From Planktothrix sp. PCC 11201 (lineage in GTDB: Bacteria > Cyanobacteriota > Cyanobacteriia > Cyanobacteriales > Microcoleaceae): a stretch of 64,000 bases of DNA. Numbering within the stretch: position 1 is the first letter of the stretch; each line of letters opens with the position of its first letter. A program made the translations under genes and the position numbers. Location: the NCBI RefSeq assembly GCF_900009135.1, contig NZ_LT797701.1, positions 368,242-432,241 of the forward strand. Reading direction: 5' to 3'. This document shows positions 35,781 to 44,219 of the stretch, one piece after another. The notes below the pieces were generated by a model. The model saw nothing but the letters and a program-made list of their open reading frames with translations, did no database searches and had not been told where the DNA came from.

Positions 35781-36170
35781 TTAGAGCCGACAAGTTCCCC
35801 TCGCCCACTGTCCATCCAGTGAGACAGAAACCTGTGTCCCAGGTTGGACGGCTCCTTTTGATAAGTCGATGACAATGATATCAGCACCGCCCATATCACC
35901 CCCCCGATAAACTAATTCTCCCCGCTCGTTGGGTCGATCATATTTTAATTGATTGGTGCGAGGTGGGCCACTTTGAGGGGTTAACGTAATGGTTGTAAAT
36001 CGGCCATCAAGATAACTCACAGAAAACTGCATTCTGTTTTGGGGAAATTGGCCCGGACAGTTAAAATTTGTTGCGGCTTCTGCTTTGGGAATGGGTAAAA
36101 AGGTTAATGCTGCTATCCCATAGAGTAGGGTAGATAGGGAAAAAGCCTTAAATTTATTGAGTTTAGCCAT
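35781..36170 (-). CDS. Secreted hypothetical protein
   Basis: A 129-residue protein with a clear signal peptide (LSTLLYGIAALTFLPIPKAEA, cut after AEA). The mature ~95 residues are beta-rich with two Cys (FNCPGQF and RGTCRL) that may form a disulfide. It contains VSVSLDGQWARG at the end. No family is recognised. Confidence 0.7.
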   Translation of the reverse strand: MAKLNKFKAFSLSTLLYGIAALTFLPIPKAEAATNFNCPGQFPQNRMQFSVSYLDGRFTTITLTPQSGPPRTNQLKYDRPNERGELVYRGGDMGGADIIVIDLSKGAVQPGTQVSVSLDGQWARGTCRL

Positions 36171-36717
36171 CTTGTTGATAGTAATATATTGAACAGGGAA
36201 ACTATATCATGGATTGATAGGTATTTGAGGGGATTTTAATATTACTAATAATGTTTAAAAATCTTCAAGTAAAGACTTTTACCAATTACAATTGACCCCA
36301 TATTGGTCAAAGACAATGCCGAATCTGGTAAGTTATAATAGGTTTGTAGAATTAATGTGTTACAATACCTTTTTAATAGAATTACGGTATTTTTATAATT
36401 GAGCTATTGTAAAATCTCCTCCTTGTAATTTTGTAATTGAGTAGGTGAGCCATAAAGAACCCCACAATAATAATACTAACTAAAAATACCTGATAATAAG
36501 CGATCGCACCATAACTCCCCCACACCTCAACCTCCCATCTCCACACCCCAAACGTCTCTACACATCAAAAAGCGGATACCTACGGTAAGCTGCGAAGATC
36601 GCTCTTGGCGTGCGATCTCCAATCATTAATTAGATAAGGCTTATCAGTGTAACAAGGTTACAAGCTATCCAAAAATGTTATAATGATCTGGAGTTTATTA
36701 TTAAAAAGGAATGTCCA
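36171..36717. other. Intergenic stretch with HIP1-bearing repeat copy
   Basis: About 547 bases without a gene. A copy of the HIP1-bearing repeat (GCGATCGCACCATAACTC...) starts at 36500 and is nearly the same as the one at 39245. A further GCGATC-like region follows near 36600. The last 60 bases before 36718 should hold the promoter of the next toxin-antitoxin pair; AAAAAGGA sits before the ATG. Confidence 0.55.
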
Positions 36718-36951
36718 ATGAGAATTATCCAAACAAAAGGAATAGTCAACAATGGGAAAGTAACAGCTACAATCCCCACTGATTTTAGTAATGGAGAAGT
36801 TGATTTAGTGATTTTAGCTGAAAATGAACCTGATGAACTCGAATTTATGCGTCAAATTGCTAGGGAGAAAGGTTATGATTCTAAAGAAAAAATCCTTGAT
36901 TTAATTAAGCAAGTTAAAAGAGAAATGTTAACAGAGAAAGGACTAATTTAA
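36718..36951 (+). CDS. Antitoxin-like protein
   Basis: A 77-residue protein. The N-terminus (RIIQTKGIVNNGKVTATIP) has the beta pattern of DUF104/AbrB-like antitoxins, followed by acidic helices ending KREMLTEKGLI. A good ribosome site (AAAAAGGA) lies upstream. The stop is 2 bases before the downstream PIN-like gene, so the two form a unit. Confidence 0.72.
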   Translation: MRIIQTKGIVNNGKVTATIPTDFSNGEVDLVILAENEPDELEFMRQIAREKGYDSKEKILDLIKQVKREMLTEKGLI

Positions 36952-36953
36952 AA

Positions 36954-37406
36954 ATGCTTGAATTAAATAGATTATTCCTTGATACTAATATTTATATTAT
37001 AGGAACTCAAGATATTAATTCAGATGAAGCTAAAATTTTAACGGCGATTGGTTATTATGGAAAACAAGATCGTCAACTAGAAAGTCAAATCATTTTTTCA
37101 GCAGAGTTAATTGATCAAATACGACGAGTTGGTAAATATTTATGGAATAAAGATCAAGCAGGTTTAGTTTTGAGCTTGATTTTTACTAGATTAGATATTC
37201 ACTATGTTACTCCTAATCAAGAATGGTATCAATTATTAATAGAAATGAGGATTAAGGGCAATATTCCTTTAGAAGATATGGAGATTTTTCTAACGGCAAA
37301 ATATGGAAAAGCAAATTGTTTTATCTCAGGGAATAGGGAATTAATCAAAGCTATTGCAGATTTTGAATGTTTAACGCCTGAATCTTTTGTGAAAAAATAT
37401 TTATAG
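36954..37406 (+). CDS. PIN-like toxin
   Basis: A 150-residue protein with a PIN-like layout: the first Asp in LFLDTNIYIIG, a Glu in FSAELIDQI, acidic residues in PLEDMEIFLTAKYGKAN, and the typical closing FISGNRELIKAI. It should be a metal-dependent ribonuclease toxin. It directly follows the antitoxin-like gene. The frame is full length with no damage seen. Confidence 0.75.
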   Translation: MLELNRLFLDTNIYIIGTQDINSDEAKILTAIGYYGKQDRQLESQIIFSAELIDQIRRVGKYLWNKDQAGLVLSLIFTRLDIHYVTPNQEWYQLLIEMRIKGNIPLEDMEIFLTAKYGKANCFISGNRELIKAIADFECLTPESFVKKYL

Positions 37407-37514
37407 TTTATCAAGAATCTTTGTTTAATTTAGAAAGGAAGCAATAGATTAATATATGATATCACTTGTTTTCATGTTAAGCGTGATCCTCAACAGTGGA
37501 AAAAACGAATAAGA

Positions 37515-37584
37515 GCGATCGCATCTCAACCTCCCCACAAAAGCGATCGCACCTTAAACTCCTCTACATCTAAAAAGCGATCGC
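37515..37584. repeat. HIP1-bearing short repeat array (left)
   Basis: Three GCGATCGC octamers at 37515, 37543 and 37577 (spacing 28 and 34 bases), each followed by an A/C-rich stretch such as ACCTCAACCTCCCC. The units are alike but not identical. The array lies on the left side of the IS630 element. Confidence 0.75.
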
Positions 37585-37687
37585 ACCTCAATTTCCCCTT
37601 AACGGTGAAGTTCAGACGCCGCAGTCAAATATTGGCTTTTACAGAACCTTGAACGGTCGGTTCCAAAGCAGTGTTAGACAGTGGGTA

Positions 37688-37712
37688 TGATAAGCTGCTA
37701 CGCAGCTTGATT
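37688..37712. repeat. Left terminal inverted repeat of the IS630 element
   Basis: It begins TGATAAGCTGC and matches the complement of 38860-38884 at all 25 positions. The inner AAGCTGC/GCAGCTT makes a 7-bp stem with a 3-base loop. Confidence 0.9.
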
Positions 37713-37753
37713 GTATAATAGAAGATTAAGTATTTTTAGGGATATAACCCCCA

Positions 37754-38860
37754 ATGCCAGCCAAAAATCATCTGTCTAAAGAGCAAAAAGAAAGATTACT
37801 TAAAGAAATGAAAGAAAATCAAAATGCTCAAATTAGAGAAAGGATTTTAATTTTATTATTAATGAATGAGGGAAAAACCTATCAAAAGATAGCCAATTTT
37901 TTAGAAATTTCCTATCCGACAGTAGCGTACTGGGCTGTTCATGGTGATCCCGATAAAATGGAGAGTTTTATAGATGGAAGAAGCCAAGGAAACTTTCGGA
38001 AAGCTACGGCTGAATATGAAGAAATGTTACTAAAAGTAGTAGAAAAAGAACCATCAGAATACGGATATGAATTTGGGAGATGGACAGGAAATAGATTAGC
38101 AACATATTTAGAGCAAGCAACAGGAATTAAGTTGAGTGGCTCTCAAGTCAGGAGAATATTACAAAGAAAAAAGTACGTTTACCTTTGGGCAAAGTACAGC
38201 TTAGAGGACAAACAAAATCCGGTACACAGGAAAGCATTTAAAGAGAAATTGTTAGAGTATTTAAAAATAGAAAAAGAATCACCTGAACGCTTGCAAGTAT
38301 GGTTTTGGGATGAAGTAGGATTTAGTTTGAGAGTAATAAGAAGAAAAACCTGGGGGAAAAAGGGAAGCCGAAAAAAAGTAACAGGACAAAGAAGGAAAGG
38401 AAGAGTAAATCTAATGGGAGGGTTAAGGTATAGCGATAAAAAAAGAATAAATTTTGTGATTAAGAAAGGAGAATCGGAGACCTTTTATCAACAAATCAAA
38501 GCTTTACATAATTGGATTGTTGAAGAATGGATAGAGTCGGGAAAATTAGCCGAAGAATTTTTAGAAACTGGGCCTAAATTAGTAATAATTTTAGACAATG
38601 CTAGTTTTCATAAAAAGAAAGAGATTTTAGAGAGAATAGAAGCAGAAATGCCGAATATTAGGTTAGAGTTTTTGCCCCCTTACAGCCCTGACTTTAATTT
38701 AATTGAATTGGTTTGGCACTCAGCTAAAGAATATATTGCTCATCGGCTATTTGAATCAGTAGAGCAGTTAGAAGAATTATTGAATAAATTGTTAAACGAA
38801 GGAGATTTAATCATTAATTGGTCTCGCAAAATTAAAAACAAAGGAAATGCTATTTATTAA
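37754..38860 (+). CDS. IS630-family transposase
   Basis: A 368-residue transposase. The N-terminal ~130 residues form helix-turn-helix domains (YQKIANFLEISYPTVAYW and SGSQVRRILQRKKY). The DDE catalytic domain has Asp196 (WFWDEVGF), Asp291 (IILDNASFHK) and Glu328 (PDFNLIELVW), in the usual IS630 context PPYSPDFNLIE. All three acidic residues are present and the frame is unbroken, so it should be active. The stop lies just inside the right inverted repeat. Confidence 0.95.
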   Translation: MPAKNHLSKEQKERLLKEMKENQNAQIRERILILLLMNEGKTYQKIANFLEISYPTVAYWAVHGDPDKMESFIDGRSQGNFRKATAEYEEMLLKVVEKEPSEYGYEFGRWTGNRLATYLEQATGIKLSGSQVRRILQRKKYVYLWAKYSLEDKQNPVHRKAFKEKLLEYLKIEKESPERLQVWFWDEVGFSLRVIRRKTWGKKGSRKKVTGQRRKGRVNLMGGLRYSDKKRINFVIKKGESETFYQQIKALHNWIVEEWIESGKLAEEFLETGPKLVIILDNASFHKKKEILERIEAEMPNIRLEFLPPYSPDFNLIELVWHSAKEYIAHRLFESVEQLEELLNKLLNEGDLIINWSRKIKNKGNAIY

Positions 38861-39207
38861 ATCAAGCTGCGTAGCAGCTTATCATACGTTTCTGGCTTCA
38901 CATCGGGAACTTTTGCCAAAATTGCTTCATACTTTGCCCTACTGCCTCTTTTTGCTCTTTCTTTGAGATAATTTTCTGTCATCAAGGCTGAAATTTTTTC
39001 CGCGATCGCAACGGTGTCACCGTCTGCGATTTCCTGCCGAACCATGTCAGCTAATCGATCCCACTGCTCGTCTGTGGTTGATTCAAACTGCTTTGTCCAT
39101 CTCTGTTGATCTTTCAGTTCAGCCATAAGACGCAATGCGATCGCATCTTGCTGGTCGGCAGGAAGTTCTTGGATTTCTGCAATAACTTGCTTGAGGAGTT
39201 CAGTCAT
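38857..39207 (-). CDS. Small antitoxin-like protein with IS-altered C-terminus
   Basis: A helical acidic protein beginning MTELLKQVIAEIQELPADQ, typical of short cyanobacterial antitoxin-like proteins (DUF2281/AbrB-free type). The middle part (FESTTDEQWDRLADMVRQE) also fits. The final residues (DKLLRSLI) are encoded by the right end of the IS630 element, so the natural end has been replaced after VKPETY. The start at 39207 is preferred over 39231 since MTELLKQ is the likely family start. No toxin partner is left beside it. Confidence 0.65.
   Translation of the reverse strand: MTELLKQVIAEIQELPADQQDAIALRLMAELKDQQRWTKQFESTTDEQWDRLADMVRQEIADGDTVAIAEKISALMTENYLKERAKRGSRAKYEAILAKVPDVKPETYDKLLRSLI
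38860..38884. repeat. Right terminal inverted repeat of the IS630 element
   Basis: A perfect complement of the left repeat. The last base of the transposase stop codon overlaps its inner edge. The minus-strand gene at 38857 reads through this repeat and ends inside the element. Confidence 0.9.
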
Positions 39208-39244
39208 GATTCCAGGCAATAGAGATATCAATAATTTATAATAA

Positions 39245-39315
39245 GCGATCGCACCATAACTCTCCTACACCTCAAAGAGCGATCGCACCTCAACCTCCCC
39301 TAGAAAAGCGATCGC
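39245..39315. repeat. HIP1-bearing short repeat array (right)
   Basis: GCGATCGC octamers at 39245, 39279 and 39308 (spacing 34 and 29), with linking text such as ACCTCAACCTCCCC as in the array at 37515 and the copy at 36500. It lies upstream of the antitoxin-like gene, on the right side of the IS630 element. Confidence 0.75.
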
Positions 39316-39400
39316 ACTTAAACTTGAAATGTTCACTGTGTAATCCGTGTATTTTTTAGGCGGGAACCCTGTTTAACAACACAGAAACATGACACTCACC

Positions 39401-39970
39401 TTAAGGTAGTGGAATGCTATCGAGTACCGCAGAAATATCTCGAATTTTTACCTCCTCAAACCCGTCACCTTCCAGGGCTTTTAGAGATGAACCACAGACA
39501 ATATGGTCATAGACATCATCACCTGGATAGTCATTGTTAGACAACAGTTCACACACTTCCATTTTAAGCAACTCTAATGCTTCTTCATCAACATCCTCGA
39601 ATTGATTCAGAAATACAGCGATATAGGGAACGCCAGCTTGTCTTGCCATCTGAATGTGCTCGCTGGTTTGTGGCATTAGACCCTCAGTTACTGCAACAAC
39701 TAGGATTGCACCATCGAACTTAACATCACCTGTAAGCCTAGTGTTTAAATCATCACTTGGGTAGTCAGCGTGTGCATAGTGACGTGTTGGAGTATCGTAC
39801 TCTGCATGATGAGAAGTGGCAATTTGCTCAAAAGAGTTTTCTTCACCACCATAGGTACGAGTAATTACCCTGGATAGGGCTGCGGTAAGTGTGGTTTTAC
39901 CGTGACCTGTATGACCGATAGTAATAAGGTTAATATGCGGTTTGGTACGTTCAAATACTGCTTGCGACAT
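39401..39970 (-). CDS. Free-standing degenerate EF-Tu G-domain protein
   Basis: A 189-residue protein that follows EF-Tu domain 1 from [20 protein letters not shown] to [12 protein letters not shown] and then stops at the domain boundary. The P-loop is GHTGHGKTT (19-27), near the canonical GHVDHGKTT. Switch I with its RGITI block is missing. DCPGH has become DYPSD (69-73), so the catalytic His is lost. NKxD has become NQFE (122-125). The G5 region GSSLKALEG is kept. It should bind GTP poorly and not hydrolyse it, yet the frame is clean, which speaks for use rather than decay. Domains 2 and 3 for tRNA binding are absent. A decoy or regulatory role is conceivable but unproven. Confidence 0.8.
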   Translation of the reverse strand: MSQAVFERTKPHINLITIGHTGHGKTTLTAALSRVITRTYGGEENSFEQIATSHHAEYDTPTRHYAHADYPSDDLNTRLTGDVKFDGAILVVAVTEGLMPQTSEHIQMARQAGVPYIAVFLNQFEDVDEEALELLKMEVCELLSNNDYPGDDVYDHIVCGSSLKALEGDGFEEVKIRDISAVLDSIPLP

Positions 39971-40215
39971 ATCTTTAATCCTACTGGTTATGTTTTTTAG
40001 GCGTTTAAGCCATAATTTTCAATCGTACACAGTGTTTAGACTGAAAGTCAAGTTTCTGGCTAATCCCCCTACGCGATGTTATTAGAGGAGGTAGAGGTAC
40101 AAAAACCCCCACTTGATTCCTAAAATCTAAACTAGAACTCAAGTGTTTCTTTTCGTTAAAAATTTTTAATCTTAGGAAAAGACAAAAAACAGCAAAGTTA
40201 AACTTAACCATACAA

Positions 40216-40557
40216 TCAAGCCACAGCAAACTCAGTTAATTTACGAGTTTCTGGATCATAAAAAGCCAAAACAATATCCTCTTTGGGTACGCCTTCAGTT
40301 AATAACTCATTAGCAATACCTTCCTCTGTCCAATCTTCCTCAATATAAATTTTCTCATTTTTAATGCGAATATGAACATGAGTTGATTTTAGTCGTTTAT
40401 CCTCTTTCCAATCAACTGTTAACCAAAGATAATGATCGTGAGTTTCATCAAAAACTAAACAAGTTTCAGTATTATAATCAGGTGATTTATGAACTAACTG
40501 ATCATATTCTGTTAAAATACTTTTAATTAACTCTCGATATTTTACGATTTTATCCAT
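40216..40557 (-). CDS. xisI: XisI family protein
   Basis: A 113-residue Xis[18 protein letters not shown] at the start, [22 protein letters not shown] in the centre, then [22 protein letters not shown] and TEFAVA at the end. The start overlaps the xisH stop by 16 bases, the usual arrangement. It is much closer to the copy at 41019 (the [20 protein letters not shown] block is identical) than to the one at 10778, so the two are a local duplication. Confidence 0.92.
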   Translation of the reverse strand: MDKIVKYRELIKSILTEYDQLVHKSPDYNTETCLVFDETHDHYLWLTVDWKEDKRLKSTHVHIRIKNEKIYIEEDWTEEGIANELLTEGVPKEDIVLAFYDPETRKLTEFAVA

Positions 40558-40961
40558 GATACAATCTCCTCTTTTTTATCATTAAAAACAATCAAGTGAA
40601 GTTGATGACGTTTAATTACAGGTTGGATTGATTTTCTTTGAAAGAAAGAATTAAAAACAGCACTTCTTACTGCTAAATAAAGTTCATAATCCTTATGAGA
40701 AAATTCAAGAAAATCACGATATAGAAGATATTGCCCTAAAGCGTTTTGAAAATCATTCATTGGCGAAGGATTAATAAAACTTTTGATTTCCACTACAATT
40801 ATACGCTTTTGTTGTTCTGGCAATAAACTCTTTTCTGCTAATAAATCAGCATAAAGGTTATCATCTTCATATTCAACTGTATAAGGATCGGCTAGAATTG
40901 TCCAACCATCCTTAATTAAAGCATTTTTAAAAGAATCATGGTAAATATCTTTTCTTGGCAT
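40542..40961 (-). CDS. xisH: XisH family protein (restriction-endonuclease fold)
   Basis: A 139-residue XisH starting [20 protein letters not shown]. The acidic motif LLAEKS...IVVEIKSF follows the D/E-xK pattern of the PD-(D/E)XK nuclease fold, and the C-terminus is [20 protein letters not shown] choose 40961 because AGGAGG lies right before it and family members begin here; the longer frame starts at 41012. This is the only intact xisH in the window. Whether XisH cuts DNA is not settled by sequence. Confidence 0.9.
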   Translation of the reverse strand: MPRKDIYHDSFKNALIKDGWTILADPYTVEYEDDNLYADLLAEKSLLPEQQKRIIVVEIKSFINPSPMNDFQNALGQYLLYRDFLEFSHKDYELYLAVRSAVFNSFFQRKSIQPVIKRHQLHLIVFNDKKEEIVSWIKS

Positions 40962-41018
40962 TATCCTCCTTGCATTATCCTCCTTTGTCACTAATTCTAC
41001 CATTATAAACAAAAACTA

Positions 41019-41360
41019 TTAAGCCACAGCAAACTCAGTAAATTGACGAGTTTCAGGATCATAAAAAGCTAAAACAATATCCTCTTTTGGTACACCTTCA
41101 GTTAATAACTCATTAGCAATTCCTTCTTCTGTCCAATCTTCCTCAATATAAATTTTATCATTTTTAATGCGAATATGAACATGAGTATTATTAATTCTCT
41201 TGTGATTAACCCAATCTACAGACATCCATAAATAATGATCATGAGTTTCATCAAAAACTAAACAAGTTTCATATTTTTTCTTAGATGAACGATTAGCAAG
41301 ATAATCATGTTCTGTTAATATCTTTTTAATAGTTTGACGATAATTAGTTAATTTATCCAT
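41019..41360 (-). CDS. xisI: XisI family protein
   Basis: A 113-residue XisI ([17 protein letters not shown], then [22 protein letters not shown] and TEFAVA), a near duplicate of the product at 40216. Its partner xisH upstream is frameshifted. The downstream unit begins about 57 bases later with the intact xisH, so the order on the minus strand is xisH(broken)-xisI-xisH-xisI. Confidence 0.92.
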   Translation of the reverse strand: MDKLTNYRQTIKKILTEHDYLANRSSKKKYETCLVFDETHDHYLWMSVDWVNHKRINNTHVHIRIKNDKIYIEEDWTEEGIANELLTEGVPKEDIVLAFYDPETRQFTEFAVA

Positions 41361-41768
41361 TCTACTATTTCCTCCTTATCCGTATTAATAACAAGTAAAG
41401 CAACTTGATTTAATTTTACTACAGCTTTAATTGATTTTCTTTGAAAAAAAGTGTCATAAATTTCATCTTTAATAGCTAAGTAAATTTCTTGGTATTCATC
41501 TCGAAGCTCATTGAATTAAATTACGATACAGTATATATTGTCCTAAAGCTAATTCAAAATCTTTCATTAATGAAGAACTAATAAAACTTTTAATCTCAAT
41601 AATAATTTTACGTTGTTTTTGTTCTTCTGAAATGACCTTTTCTACTGCTAAATCAGGATAAAGTTCAACATCTTCATATTCCAGAGGATAGGGATCGGCT
41701 GTGATTGTCCAACCATCCTTAATTAGAGCATTTTTAACCGCATCATGGTAAACATCTTTTGCTGGCAT
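41348..41768 (-). pseudogene. xisH with single-base frameshift
   Basis: The first part reads [20 protein letters not shown] to LGQYILYRNLIQ and then hits a stop at 41508. One frame over, starting at the same place, the text goes on as FNELRDEYQEIYLAIKDE, then FFQRKSIKAVVK and EEIVEWIN, ending over the xisI start. Adding or removing one base near 41516-41523 (a TTTAATTC stretch) restores a full XisH. The start has AAGGAGG in front. Sequencing error cannot be excluded. Confidence 0.82.
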
Positions 41769-41863
41769 TGTCCCTCCTTGTAATTGAGTTAGGTGGGCAA
41801 TGCCCCCATTATACTCTCGCAGTTCTTGTTGATACATGAACTAATAAACAGCATTGAACTTAA

Positions 41864-42244
41864 TTATCGGGTTGTACAAGCCCAGGTTTCAATTTTGCAA
41901 GTCCCGGTACCACATTCAATTAGAGCATTTGCTTGGGCTTGTTCTTTTGTGATCGCCCAACCCCAACCGATAATTCCTTCTGGACTCTTGGCTACCGCAC
42001 CACAGGCATTTTTAAACCAAACCTGGACTTTACAATCGGATTTAGCACATTCTTTTAATGCCTTTTGTTCGGCTTCTTGTCGAGTCGGATAATCGTAACC
42101 ATAACCCCAACCTCCCGATATGGAGGTGGCGATCGCTCCATAACGATCGGGTTGAGCTAGGGCGACCCCGGCCATTAAACCTTCAAGGACGAGAACAGAA
42201 GCACTAACTAATAGAAAATGTTGTTTGATCCAATTTTTTTTCAT
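41864..42244 (-). CDS. DUF4189 secreted protein
   Basis: A 126-residue protein with a signal peptide (LLVSASVLVLEGLMAGVALA). The mature part carries the DUF4189 pattern: YGAIATS, then YDYPTRQEAEQKALKECAK with Cys pairs (SDCKVQVWFKNACGAVA and GTGTCKIETWACTT). It is expected to be exported and disulfide-bonded. The function is unknown. Its start overlaps the stop of the upstream histidine kinase by 4 bases, so they share a transcript. Confidence 0.85.
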   Translation of the reverse strand: MKKNWIKQHFLLVSASVLVLEGLMAGVALAQPDRYGAIATSISGGWGYGYDYPTRQEAEQKALKECAKSDCKVQVWFKNACGAVAKSPEGIIGWGWAITKEQAQANALIECGTGTCKIETWACTTR

Positions 42245-43917
42245 TCAGTTTCCGAGGTATTTTGTAATGGTAAATAAATCGTCATGATGTTCCTTTGTTG
42301 CGGGCGCTGTTTAATTACCAGTTTCCCCCCCAACGCATGAAATAGATTTTTTGTTACCGCCATATTTAGGCTTAAACTTCCGGTTTCCGGTTGGAACATT
42401 AATAACGGCCCTATTGATTTTAATGGAGATTGGGGAGACACGGCAAAGGGGGAATTAACTTCTTTTCCGGGTTGGGATTCTAATTGTAACTTTAACTGAT
42501 GTCCTGCTAATCTCACCCCGACTTTAATATGGCTACCACAGGGAAGACTGCGGGTAAAATTATCAATCACTCCCGTTAAGACTTGATCAAGCATAGTCGG
42601 ATCGCTGATGACTGTCGGTAGTTTATGGGGCAAAATTACCTCTAAGGTTTGGTTACGCTGACTCGCTTGTTTTTGCCATTGAGATAGACTACTTTGAAAC
42701 ACATCTCCTAATGACATTGCCGTTAATGGTAGGGATTTCTCCTCACTATTTCCTCGACTATTTTGTCGGCTTTGTTCTATTTCTAATTCAACAGCCCGGA
42801 AAATTAAGTTAAACCGATCAATTTGGGTTGTACATTCTTGATCGATCATTTCTAAACGTTTATGAATTACTTCGGCTGGTAAATTTGGCCGTTTTAATAG
42901 TAACCTTGTTAATGTGCGAATTGTCGCTAAGGGTGTCCGAACTTCATGGGCGATCGCTTGTAATAATTCAACTTCTGCCGTTTGGATTGGATTTTCCAGA
43001 ATAGTCGTTTCTGGCTCGGGAGGAAAAGATTTTGAACTCTTGTTTTTATCTAAATTGGAATTTTTTTTGACGGCAATGCCAACGGTTTTTAACTTATTTT
43101 TTAAAGGTTCAATTTCTGATTTTTTTTCTACTTCTAAGGATAAATTATTTAATAATAAACGACTAAATTGCATCACCGTTTTATAATTGGGTTCAATCGG
43201 AATAAACCGGGCAATGCTCTCCTCTAATTTGGCTTTTTGTCTAGCTACTTCCATTCCTAAATCTCGGTTTGCTGTGGCTTTAATTAATTCCATGCGATCA
43301 CGCAGAATTAATAATGCTTTTTCCACAATATCAGGATCAAAGGAAAACAGAAAAGCCGGACTTCCAATTAAATCCTGACCCAATACCATAACTAAACTAA
43401 ACTGACTTGTTAAAACTAAACAAAACTGTTCTTTAACTAAAGGATCTTTCCCATGTAAAGGACAGGCTTCTGTTTCAGGCATAGAATTATAGAATTCCTC
43501 CGATGCCGGAAGTAAGGCTTTAGGATGGCGTAATTTTAAAACTAATTCATCTCCTAATTTAGACAGGTCATGGGTAAAAATTTGAGTCGCAAAATGAATC
43601 GCTAAATCGGGATGAATTAAAACCGGAACTGGCCCGGAAATAATTAATCCTAAATGGGATAGTGCGTCTGAACTTGAAATCGAATTTTCCGATATTGAAT
43701 TGATATTAGATTGGAGTTCTTCTAATAAACAATTCATGGATTTAACGCCACTATACCATTCTTCCTCTGCCTTTAAATATCGTTTAACCTCAGAAGAAAT
43801 ATTAGAATGATGTTCTGAATGACACAGAAATTGAGACGAATAGGAATAACCTAATTTATGGGTTTCATCTTCTGCCAAAATCTGACTGAGTGTTGGTAAT
43901 AATATTTGGTTCATCAT
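42241..43917 (-). CDS. Sensor histidine kinase
   Basis: A 558-residue soluble histidine kinase. Residues 1-245 form a sensor region of unknown type with many Cys/His (ETEACPLHGKD). The H-box is LLQAIAHEVRTPLATIRTL near residue 320. The ATPase half is weak: an N-box-like TMLDQVLTGVIDNFTRS is present, but the usual DxGxGI motif is not seen and the last block (SLSLNMAVTKNLFHALGGKL) only loosely fits G2. The phosphodonor side may be impaired or simply divergent. Such kinases are conserved in cyanobacteria. It is followed with a 4-base overlap by the DUF4189 gene. Confidence 0.82.
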   Translation of the reverse strand: MMNQILLPTLSQILAEDETHKLGYSYSSQFLCHSEHHSNISSEVKRYLKAEEEWYSGVKSMNCLLEELQSNINSISENSISSSDALSHLGLIISGPVPVLIHPDLAIHFATQIFTHDLSKLGDELVLKLRHPKALLPASEEFYNSMPETEACPLHGKDPLVKEQFCLVLTSQFSLVMVLGQDLIGSPAFLFSFDPDIVEKALLILRDRMELIKATANRDLGMEVARQKAKLEESIARFIPIEPNYKTVMQFSRLLLNNLSLEVEKKSEIEPLKNKLKTVGIAVKKNSNLDKNKSSKSFPPEPETTILENPIQTAEVELLQAIAHEVRTPLATIRTLTRLLLKRPNLPAEVIHKRLEMIDQECTTQIDRFNLIFRAVELEIEQSRQNSRGNSEEKSLPLTAMSLGDVFQSSLSQWQKQASQRNQTLEVILPHKLPTVISDPTMLDQVLTGVIDNFTRSLPCGSHIKVGVRLAGHQLKLQLESQPGKEVNSPFAVSPQSPLKSIGPLLMFQPETGSLSLNMAVTKNLFHALGGKLVIKQRPQQRNIMTIYLPLQNTSETE

Positions 43918-44219
43918 CGTCCCCCTAAAACGAATTATAGAATTTAGAAATAACTTTTAGAAATAAGTAAAGTCTCACTCCCCGACAAAGGCGGTTTGTT
44001 ATCCCTTCACCATAGCGACATTTGCCTGATTCGTACATTCGTAGAACCGAACTCCCTAGGGGTGAGTTTACCCCTTAGAGCGGTGGGGGAGGGGAGACAT
44101 CCTTGCTGGGGTGAATAACTAAGCCTCAACTATTAACCATATCTGCTATCCTAGACTTTGGCTTGTTAGTCCCTAGTGCGCTAAATAGCCCTACGGTAAA
44201 TTTCATCCCCTCTAAACCT
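43918..44219. other. Intergenic stretch, no gene seen
   Basis: About 300 bases between the divergent kinase and muramidase genes. No coding frame or clear hairpin was found. A frame opened by TTG at 44163 would extend the muramidase by 19 residues, but that part lacks coding character. Confidence 0.55.

Larger units (their letters stand above)
37688..38884. mobile_element. IS630-family insertion sequence, intact
   Basis: A 1197-base element bounded by perfect 25-base inverted repeats (37688-37712 and 38860-38884) and flanked by a TA dinucleotide on both sides (37686-37687 and 38885-38886), the target choice of IS630/Tc1-like elements. One transposase gene fills it. The identical ends and undamaged transposase suggest a recent insertion. 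Each end can also fold on itself (AAGCTGC-TAC-GCAGCTT). Confidence 0.9.

Noticed and set aside
37515-39315. HIP1-bearing repeats as a CRISPR array
   Set aside because: The shared units are short and vary, step sizes change between 28 and 34 bases, linkers are alike rather than unique, and no cas gene is near.
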